Part shown: in pieces, positions 58,201-64,000 of the stretch
Layout: each line of letters begins with the position of its first letter
How positions within the stretch are numbered: the first letter of the stretch is position 1
From: Isoetes taiwanensis
Taxonomy: Eukaryota > Streptophyta > Lycopodiopsida > Isoetales > Isoetaceae
Direction: 5' to 3'
Assembly: GCA_021234155.1 (NCBI GenBank)
Contig: JAJEKV010000002.1
Span: 20,859,726-20,923,725, forward strand
Length of the DNA stretch: 64,000 nucleotides
The notes under the pieces: generated by a model
What the model saw: the letters and a program-made list of their open reading frames with translations, nothing else
Told to the model about the DNA's origin: nothing
Database searches by the model: none
Made by a program: the position numbers and the translations under genes

Positions 58201-58760
58201 GCTTGATAGACATGTATGCTAAATGTGGATCACTTCCAGAAGCAAGAGAGGTTTTTGATCAACTGCCATGTAGAAATCTCATGTCATGGACAACAATGAT
58301 AAATGGGTATGGTTCGAACAATGATGGAAACATGGCAGTACAATGTTTCGAAGATATGCAGGAGGATGGCATAAAGCCAGATGCTATTACATTCATTTGT
58401 CTACTTACTGCATGCAGCCGTTGTTCCTTAATTGTCGAGGCCCATAAATATTTCAAAATCATGACAGAAAAATATAAAATTATGCCAGCAATGGATCACT
58501 ATATCTGCATGATAGATCTCCTTGCACGGTCAGGGCTTTTGTGTCAGGCAGAGCTCTTACTTGAGACTACACCATGCTCTTCATCTGCAGAAGCATGCAT
58601 TGCATTGCTTAGTGCATGCCGAAGTCATGGTGAAACAGAAGTGGCACTAAGATGTTTTCAAAGGTTAGTTCAGATGAACCAACAAGATGCTGCCATATCA
58701 GAAATATCGACTCCACTTCCCCAGCTTCAGCTTCCAAAGAACTCGTTGCATATGACTTAG
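55233..58760 (+). CDS. PLS-class PPR protein, 1,175 aa, single exon
   Basis: An uninterrupted ORF starts ATG (55233) and ends TAG. From residue about 90 it is a continuous array of about 30 PPR repeats in P-L-S triplets. Recurrent phrases are VVSWTALINGYAEHGFGHEA, SLKACGSIGAIDKGREIH, GNALIDMYAKCGS and A-VFD-LP-RNVVSW. The C-terminus has an incomplete E-type module (MDHYICMIDLLARSGLLCQA, then EACIALLSACRSHGETEVAL) and then a short unrelated tail; there is no DYW deaminase domain. PLS-class PPR proteins usually bind organellar RNA and direct C-to-U editing, with E/DYW partners supplied in trans when lacking. One repeat (HDIIAIFAGRIEQDPGLDIP) is diverged. The N-terminus lacks an obvious transit peptide, so an upstream start or exon is possible. 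The gene appears intact. Confidence 0.93.
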   Translation: MLKVRKSSLSEELRINARGALETTNQNVTSNGIIRLWDPKAAPHSVRDIIRIVEEGKRVKNLQYAKCLEVQIFDVGLQDHATVGNHVLGMLLACGSASDAQQVFNNLSYRDEHSWTSLMLEYIKSGQSKHAFRLYQRMQDDHVICSSFTLMALLKACVRTKDVDKGREAHAKIKEKGLENDIFVGSTLVDMYVKCGSLAEAQDVFDKLPARNVVSWTALINGYAEHGFGHEALRRFQEMLRDGVSPNPITLICSLKACGSIGAIDKGREIHTRIAEKGLERDISVVTSLIDMYIKCNSSLEAQKAFDKLPVQNVVSWTTLIKGYVEHGFEQDALKCFEKMQLEGVHPNAFTFLSGLKACNNLGAITNGKELHAEIAQRGLAGDPFIGNALVDMYTGFGLFAEAENIFDNLLVQDVVSWTTLIGGYAEAGFGLEALKCFEQMQSEGILPNAVTYVCSLKACGCIGAIDRARKIHKDIAQGRFEKDPFVGSSLVDFYAKHSSLAEAREIFYKLPFRDATVWNSLIARHLENGLDLHALKFFEDMQAENICPNPVTFVCILKACGNMRAGERGQEIHASITQMGLERDLFVGNALIDMYAKCGLLMSAMHVFDSMPVRDVVSWNALISGHSECGLFKEAIQCFEHIHLEGIPLTITTFVSALQACKHLGVVKKVQEIHNEAAKEGFESNPFLGNALIDIYACYGLFEKAQEVFNKLLAQDALSWSALIAGYAENGFSVEALQCFEKMKSSGMSPNAIAFVYGLKACGSLRHSHGGKVLHALIIQRNFYGNTVLGNALIDMYTKCSLFWEAQDVFGRMPVHDIIAIFAGRIEQDPGLDIPKYVEFMQLEGANLDTIAFISCLKACANTGSVHSVQHIHKEIVRKGFGKDLFIGTTLIDVYGKLGAILEAEEVFNKLPVRNVVSWNALIEAFTENECAVEALKYLEQMQWNGLSPDAITFIICLRACGSIGAIHRGRELHKLILLKGFGGNIGNGLIDMYAKCGSLPEAREVFDQLPCRNLMSWTTMINGYGSNNDGNMAVQCFEDMQEDGIKPDAITFICLLTACSRCSLIVEAHKYFKIMTEKYKIMPAMDHYICMIDLLARSGLLCQAELLLETTPCSSSAEACIALLSACRSHGETEVALRCFQRLVQMNQQDAAISEISTPLPQLQLPKNSLHMT

Positions 58761-58927
58761 GGCAATATGATTATGCCTTGCAACACCGGGACTAAGGTCC
58801 CCTTGAAAATGGATTTAAGCTTTTCACTGTTTTTTGAGTTGGATTTGATATATACCACTGCGTTCAGTTTCAAGTAAACCTGGATTTTGGCACCAGTTCA
58901 TTTTATTCAATTGTATCTAAAATCTAG

Positions 58928-59341
58928 GTGCATATTCTCCACGGGTTCCTCAGCAATGTCTTGAAAAGGTGGAGACATGAAGAAGCGGGTATCCATAATG
59001 CCCCATGTGATGTCCTCGATGTTCTCCAACAAGAGAACGGGATGGATTGTGGCATCTACGTCATATAAACTTCTTGAAGTTCATTGCAGACATGCAGAAC
59101 AAGGCACATGAAAATGTAAGCTACTTATTTTTTCCTTTCACAAAGGTCATTGAACAGGGAAGTCATCCACAGGTTGTCTGGGATGGACTGGTCCTCTAAA
59201 CAGGACATCGCAATCCTCAGGTCCAGCTTCCCGGTCTTCCTACAGAAGCTGAACGAGTGTGTGCTTCAAAAGCATCCAACCTTCTACCTCCCAGAGGCCA
59301 GATCTGGTCCACGGACTCGATTCCTGATCAATGCCTCCTAG
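58928..59341 (+). pseudogene. Ulp1/C48 protease fragment (catalytic Cys half)
   Basis: After an AG (58927) the frame reads HGFLSNVLKRWRHEEAGIHN, then DVLQQENGMDCGIYVI and a premature TAA (59066-59068). Q-x2-G-x-DCG is the oxyanion/catalytic Cys motif of C48 peptidases; the Cys codon is 59048-59050. Another frame continues LKFIADMQNKAHEN to a donor near 59,117, then REVIHRLSGMDWSSKQDIAI. It complements, but does not duplicate, the His/Asp half at 37.2-37.5 kb. Broken by stop and frameshift. Confidence 0.65.
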
Positions 59342-60178
59342 TGCTGCTCTTATCTTTCATCTACTCTATGAATCTCCTCTGAATGTAACTGTAACTGTTA
59401 TGGCAAACTTCATGCACTAACATTGCATTATTTCCCTGTATTTTAGTTTAATTTATTTTATCTCACTTATTTCCTGTATTTTAAAGGGTTAAAATAGATA
59501 ATTATACCCCGGCTTTTAATCCATATTTTGTCCCAAGACATGATGCCAATTTTTTGCAATAGAGCGTGACGACATGACGGCAAATACAACAGGAAACTAA
59601 TGAAACTAACAGGATACAAGTGCCGTTATCCGGAATCCCCCCTGTCGGATATAACGTGACAACACGACACCACATGAGACCACTTATCCCTTCCCTGTCG
59701 GATGGGACATTCCTGCGAGTCTGCGGCGACAGAACTCCGCAATTAAATCCTGAAGCCTCATCCCCTCTCCCTTTTTCGGGCCTCCCACCGTGTGACACAT
59801 GGCGTGATTCTGTCTCATGCTACCTTCCCCCAGAATCCCTGGAAATTAATATCTTGCCATCCTCCGGTATTTCATTTAAGATTATCAGTTGTCCATATTC
59901 GGCTTCTTTCTCCCAGCTTTCCAGCGAATGACATGTGGCCGAAAACATTCATAGTCGTATGGAACGAGATTCCCGAATCCAGTATCCGATTCGAGTATTT
60001 TGGTGATTCCAAAGGAAGGGCAAAAATGGCGTTAATGTCATAAAATCTTCTGGTCGTACTATTTCTCCCTTTTAAATGTAACATCATGTAGGGAGGTATT
60101 TCAGTTGTTCAGTTGGTCCCCTTCTCCCGTTCCCCTTAGTCTGCAGATGTTCTATCCTATTCCGGCACAAAGTCACGA
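59342..60178. other. Non-coding stretch left of the LTR retrotransposon
   Basis: The word CCTGTCGGAT(A/G) occurs at about 59,640 and 59,694; otherwise only short ORFs. The last 50 bp are duplicated on the other side of the retrotransposon. Confidence 0.4.
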
Positions 60179-60183
60179 CTCCT

Positions 60184-60387
60184 TGCAATAGACACTGGAC
60201 GTGGATGTCCAGGGAGGGGTTGCATGCATGCATAGAGGGGTTGCATGCATCCCTAAGAGGTTGCATGCATGCATAGAGGGCTGCTAGCTATAAAGAGGCT
60301 CGGGAGAGAGCTCAAGGGGCATCCAGTATCGGTGCTGAGCTCGTGGTTGGGTGGCGAGTGTAGCTAGCACGTCATTTGTGCGTTTCA
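60184..60387 (+). repeat. 5' LTR (204 bp)
   Basis: It contains TTGCATGCATGCATAGAGGG repeats and a likely TATA-type CTATAAAGAGGC near 60,287. It differs from the 3' LTR by one extra short stretch (about 6 bp of the GCATGCAT repeat) and a base or so, so insertion is recent. Confidence 0.95.
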
Positions 60388-60411
60388 GTGGTATCAGAGC
60401 TTCAAGTTGTG

Positions 60412-61600
60412 ATGGACTAATCCGCTGAGGAAGTAGATCGGATAATGGAGTTGGAGACCGACAATGCAATTTTGAGCGAAAAGTTGGAAGCTGCTTTAGC
60501 TCGCATACAGGAGCTTCAGGACATGGACTTGCCGGGCGGGTTCGGCAGCTTGAAGCCGCCGCGATGATGCGTGACATCCACGTGTCGGTGGTATTAAGAT
60601 CGGGCGCGAATGTGAAAATTGAGTTCAAACCTTATTTGGCGTACCCACGGATGATGCGGAGGAACTCTTTGCATGGTTGCTGATCTCGAACTCATATTTC
60701 GCCAAGACCAAAGATGATGATGACACTTTCGCCTTTATTTCTTTGAACGCCACTTAGGAGGGGTCGATAAGGATTGGTGGCTTGATCTACTCAAGCACCG
60801 ACCTAAGGAAACTCCGATCACAACATTTGCAGAGTTTGAGACACTCATTAAGGAAAGGTTTCTGGGTCATAATTGGGAGCGGGATTTGCTCGCAGAATGG
60901 AACCAGTTGACCCAGCAAGACAAGGAGTCCGTTCATGATTTTTCGGCAAGAGTCTTGAAGAAAGGTCTCCGCTTGGCAAAAATGATGCGAGAAATCGACC
61001 GGTTGATGGGCAGTGTCCATCGTTGGATCCGAGCCAAGTTGGATCTTCAAGCTGCAAACCTTTCTTTTGGGGCCCTCTGCAAACTAGCAGAAAAAGTTGA
61101 AGAGGAGGGTCTTTCATTAACTCAGGCCATCAATGCACCAAAGGGGGTTTAAATCTATGTCGTATGATTCCCACGCGGGTCATTCTCACAAGTTTGTTAA
61201 ACCCGTGCATCGTGAAGAGCGTACCAATGGAGATCATGTTCCTCCTATTTCTGCCTTAGGGTCAGGTGCAAAGCGTTCTCGGGAGGAGGATAAGTCTTCG
61301 CCAGAGAGGGAGCCTAAAGAATCCTATATGGCTCGGAAAAATCGCCTCCGTCGTGAGCATAAATGTTTTATTTGCTCTAGTCCTGACCATAAATTTTTTG
61401 AATGTTCTAGGTACACCCCAAAGGAAAAAGGGGATTCAAAATCAGGTACATCTAAAGTTCCACCGGAATCGAAGAAAGAAGGCGGGACAAAGACGGTGGC
61501 TTTTGTGGGTCATTCCTATACACTAGACCATCCTGAACATAGTCAGCTTTTGCGTTTTTGGGGCAACTGTTCGGGATCAGAAAGTGCATGCTCTTTTTGA
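60412..61600 (+). pseudogene. Retrotransposon gag with zinc knuckle, frameshifted
   Basis: The ATG at 60,412 is followed at once by a stop (ATG GAC TAA). A coiled N-terminal segment (EEVDRIMELETDNAILSEKL) continues in that frame. Later frames give ELFAWLLISNSYFAKTKDDD (about 60,660), DWWLDLLKHRPKETPITTFA (about 60,775), then 60886-61152 (gag core) and 61133-61600. The last contains CFICSSPDHKFFEC (about 61,364-61,405), a C-x2-C-x4-H-x4-C nucleic-acid-binding knuckle. Stops and frameshifts show it is no longer translatable as one protein. Confidence 0.8.
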
Positions 61601-61979
61601 CCCTGGTAGTGAGTTTGATGTGATTTCTGACAGGTTAGTGAAGGCGTTGGACTTGTCCACTCTTCCATTGACAAATGCGATGGATTTGTCGTCCGCTTTT
61701 CGTGGTCAACTTTCACCTTGCGCCTTGGTTGTTAAAGATTTGGAATACTCCATTCAAGGTTTTAATGCCAAGCGTACTTTTTTGGTGGCTGACCTTGGCA
61801 GTGTGGATCTTTTGATTGGGATGCCCTGGCATCAAGAGTATAATCCTTTGGTTGACTGGGTTTCTGGTACTCTTTTGTTAGCCTTGGATGGAGGGAAAAG
61901 GACCTTTAAGTTGGTTAAGGATCTTGTGATTGGCCCCATTCCAATGGTTTCTGTTGTCAATTTCAGTGTTTGGCACTGA
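61584..61979 (+). CDS. Retrotransposon aspartic protease domain
   Basis: The 131-codon frame overlaps the gag frame by 17 nt. It starts HALFDPGSEFDVISDRLVKA (the active-site region; the usual D-S/T-G is D-P-G here) and later has VADLGSVDLLIGMPWHQEYN, the conserved ILG-DWL-like second half of gypsy proteases. It would process the polyprotein. The D-P-G-S variant may be inactive or lineage-typical; I cannot tell. Confidence 0.75.
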   Translation: MHALFDPGSEFDVISDRLVKALDLSTLPLTNAMDLSSAFRGQLSPCALVVKDLEYSIQGFNAKRTFLVADLGSVDLLIGMPWHQEYNPLVDWVSGTLLLALDGGKRTFKLVKDLVIGPIPMVSVVNFSVWH

Positions 61980-62019
61980 CATCTCATTTTGTTTACTTGG
62001 TGGGTTCGCGTAATAAGTC

Positions 62020-62720
62020 AATTACATACCTCCTCAGCGGCCAGAAGACCACAAAATTGATCTTCTGCCGGGAAAGGAACCCCCTAATCACGCTCCTTAT
62101 CGGAGAATGCATGGGCAACAAGCTGAGATTAAGCGCCAACTTGCTGAGTTACTTCAAGCTGGTTTTATTGGTCAGGAAAAGGGACAATTCTTGGCGTATG
62201 TGTATTGCAAGTCTTTGGAATAATACTATTTGCATTTGCAGTTATTATAGACAATTTGTTAAGAATTTTGCTAGCATTGCTCTCGGAAGAATAATATGAT
62301 TTGGACAGTTGTGGATTGTTTGACTAAGCAAGCCCACTTTATTCCTTGTTCAAATAACTTAAAAACTTATGATGCATGCAAATGACTTTTAAGGCATGTG
62401 ATTGGGTATGGATGAGGATTCACAAAGGCCACTTTAAGAAGGACGCGCACAAGAAAGACCTTAAGTTGGCGCCTCGATTAATGTCTCATTTGAATGATAA
62501 ATCCACTAGTGGTTCTAAGCAATATTTGGTTAAGTTTGTCAATAGGCCTTTGGAGGACGCTTCATGGGTTCGTGGCAATTTATTAGAGGCCTATTCCGAT
62601 ATTCTGCATGAATATAACGCCCGGCAGGCACAAGACATTGGGGAGGCTTCTAGTAGCCGGCCTAAAAGAGGGCCAAGAAAAGATTATGCTAAGATGGCAA
62701 AAGGACTCTAGTTCCCTTGC
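62020..62720 (+). pseudogene. Remnants of RT, integrase and C-terminal chromodomain
   Basis: The frame from about 62,020 reads RPEDHKIDLLPGKEPPNHAP then LLQAGFIGQ, the start of the gypsy RT, and is lost after about 60 codons. After a deletion, MIWTVVDCLTKQAHFIPC (about 62,298) is the integrase core start; it is also cut. The last frame (62376-62711) has a basic segment and then QYLVKFVNRPLEDASWVRGN and LLEAYSDILHEYN, a chromodomain that targets integration to marked chromatin in chromoviruses. The aromatic cage appears partly altered (W to F in VKF). Confidence 0.75.
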
Positions 62721-62755
62721 AGCAGAGGACTGCTGCGATGTCAAGGGGGAGGGAA

Positions 62756-62953
62756 TGCAATAGACACTGGACGTGGATGTCCAGGGAGGGGTTGTGCATA
62801 GAGGGGTTGCATGCATCCCTAAGAGGTTGCATGCATGCATAGAGGGCTGCTAGCTATAAAGAGGCTCGGGGGAGAGCTCAAGGGGCATCCAGTATCGGTG
62901 CTGAGCTCGTGGTTGGGTGGCGAGTGTAGCTAGCACGTCATTTGTGCGTTTCA
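62756..62953 (+). repeat. 3' LTR (198 bp)
   Basis: Direct repeat of the 5' LTR with one short deletion in the GCATGCAT tract and an A/G change in CTCGGGGGAGAG. Preceded by the polypurine tract. Confidence 0.95.
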
Positions 62954-62961
62954 CTCCTAGC

Positions 62962-63427
62962 CAGCCCCTTGTTCTGCGGGTGCTCTGTCTTATTCCGGCG
63001 CAGGGTCACGGCTCCTAGCCAGTCGCAGATCAAAAAGAAGTTGATCGTATTGTGAAAAACTTGTTGAGGAAGCAGTGGAAAGTGGTCAATTTTTTGTAAG
63101 CACAGTTCGCGCGGTCCGAGTCTTTCCTTCTATTTTGATTTCTATTAGTTGTTCTTGAGAAATCTTTGCGAGCTGTACATTAGAAAATGCTAAAAGCTTG
63201 CCGGTGCAGGCAAGTGTTGCAAATCCCTCGTTGCCAGCGGTGTTTTTCACCCTGAACGACGCGGAGCTGTTCGTAAACTTGCAAGAGCTAATGAATTGGA
63301 TTGTTGCAGGGAACCATGTAGCATCTCTCAGCTTTGTGTTTGGATCGCGGGGGTGGGATACAAACTTTGTTTTGGAGGTGCTTCGCAGGGTGGGTTTTTT
63401 TTTCATACAGAATCCCTGCTCATTTTA
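62962..63427 (+). other. Flank with partial target repeat and possible exons
   Basis: The first 55 bp (AGCCCCTTGTTCTGCGGGTG..) repeat the sequence left of the retrotransposon in diverged form. A plus-strand segment at about 63,205-63,390 has LPAVFFTLNDAELFVNLQEL, a GTTGCAG-like junction, then GNHVASLSFVFGSRGWDTNF. It reads like coding sequence but is not recognised. Confidence 0.35.
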
Positions 63428-64000
63428 AGGGCATGTCCGTGTGATAATTGCGTACTGTCATGGGGATGATACCCCTCTAAAATCTTTTCTGGGTTTTTTT
63501 GGAATAGATCCATAGAGAAGATAACTATTGCGAAGTGGATTGTGTTCACATTGCACTGCATTGGGTATCTTTCCCTGAATATAACACATCACTATGAGAG
63601 AAGATATAATATGAGGGATAATGTGACATGTACTTATTTAAGTTTAGTTTAACCTTGATTTAATTCAGGGGTAAGTTAATACATGGCGTTAACATAGGGT
63701 TAATCAATAATTAATAGTTGAGTGTATAAGCTGGCTCCTATACTAAGTTAAGAGCCCATAAGTTAAGTTAATGGGCCCTAAGTTTATTGGCCCATAAGTT
63801 AATGGGAATAACCATTGTTACATGGGGTTACCTTATCCTTTGTGCCCTTGGTATTTCCCCTTTGTCCTTGTACCCTATACGTCACCCTATACGTCATCCC
63901 ATCGGGCGTACTATAAAGTACATCTTTATAGAGTACATCTTTATTGTTCACATTCTATGTTAACCTACATGAGGGCAAAGAACACATTGCAACATAACTG
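63428..64000. other. Window end, possible LTR-like or intergenic repeat
   Basis: There are recurrent TAAGTTAA/CCCATAAGTTAA words (63,740-63,805), repeated ACGTCA(C/T)CC and TATAAAGTACATCTTTAT. It resembles the end of an LTR with a TATA-type promoter, but the pair and PBS would be outside the window, so it is not assigned. Confidence 0.3.

Larger units (their letters stand above)
60184..62953 (+). mobile_element. Non-autonomous Ty3/gypsy chromovirus, complete 2,770-bp element
   Basis: Two direct LTRs (60184-60387 and 62756-62953) begin TGCAATAGACACTGG and end CGTTTCA (TG..CA). The element is flanked by the 5-bp target duplication CTCCT (60179-60183 and 62954-62958). The primer-binding site TGGTATCAGAGC (60389-60400) is the usual plant initiator-Met tRNA site. 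The polypurine tract AAGGGGGAGGGAA (62743-62755) abuts the 3' LTR. Internal coding order is gag, protease, a stub of RT, a stub of integrase, and chromodomain; most of RT, RNase H and integrase are deleted. It therefore depends on a full-length relative. Confidence 0.95.

Noticed and set aside
55632-58462. Minus-strand ORFs under the PPR gene (up to 177 codons)
   Set aside because: They are shadow frames of the repetitive PPR coding sequence.
37548-58928. Joining the two Ulp1 fragments as one gene with a 21-kb intron
   Set aside because: The donor and acceptor phases at 37548 and 58928 do not preserve the frame, and the second half has its own premature stop.
1-64000. tRNA, rRNA or other structured RNA genes
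   Set aside because: I looked for tRNA B-box (GGTTCGAATCC-like) and rRNA signatures and saw no convincing match; a tRNAscan-SE/Infernal run would be needed to exclude them.

Overview
The window reads as nuclear DNA of a land plant with a large, repeat-rich genome. The evidence is spliced genes with GT..AG introns, a long intronless pentatricopeptide-repeat (PPR) gene, a plant SUFE1-type SufE+BolA relic, and CACTA, LINE and Ty3/gypsy chromovirus elements. A fern or other non-seed vascular plant is my inference, from the style of the PPR protein and of the transposon-encoded ORFs; no species is claimed.

Layout. 0.2-2.0 kb: a five-exon gene for a coiled-coil protein (+), whose exons join in one frame. 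4.2-5.6 kb: a two-exon gene for a membrane-anchored SPRY-domain protein (-). 6-19 kb: mostly non-coding, with a 5'-truncated LINE ending in poly(A) (11.65-13.85 kb), a PPR relic (15.5 kb) and several small tandem duplications. 19.0-31.4 kb: a decayed mobile-element region. It has a minus-strand gene group resembling a transposon-associated family with an HDKMD motif (19.25-22.15 kb), a central region with two near-identical TATA promoters, and a plus-strand gene group (26.7-30.9 kb) with a ParB/DGQH-like domain and an FCP1/HAD-like relic. About twenty palindromes of the type CACGC-n-GCGTG are scattered through it, including a 148-bp super-palindrome inside an intron. A 31-bp inverted repeat brackets the region. 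This is the best candidate for an undescribed system.

33.3 kb: a 321-bp MITE with perfect 22-bp terminal inverted repeats. 35.7-37.6 kb: a degenerate gene with a C2H2 finger and the His/Asp half of a Ulp1 (C48) protease. 38.7-39.1 kb: a second LINE remnant. 40,690-44,948: a complete CACTA transposon with 12-bp termini, an AGT target duplication and dense CGTCA/TGACG subterminal repeats, carrying fragments of a RecQ helicase gene with introns retained. It may sit in an intron of a small plus-strand gene. 45.0-45.7 kb: a GT-rich minisatellite. 47.1-47.6 kb: a 110-bp foldback. 48.7-49.5 kb: a frameshifted SUFE1 pseudogene. 50.2-50.4 kb: a truncated beta-tubulin copy. 52-54.5 kb: a multi-exon minus-strand gene of unknown function with one frameshift. 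55.2-58.8 kb: an intact 1,175-codon PPR gene. 58.9-59.3 kb: the Cys half of a Ulp1 protease. 60,184-62,953: a complete but non-autonomous 2.77-kb chromovirus with 204/198-bp LTRs, a TGGTATCAGAGC primer site and a CTCCT target duplication.

The best-supported intact genes are the coiled-coil gene, the SPRY gene and the PPR gene. Most other coding similarity is broken or captured by transposons.
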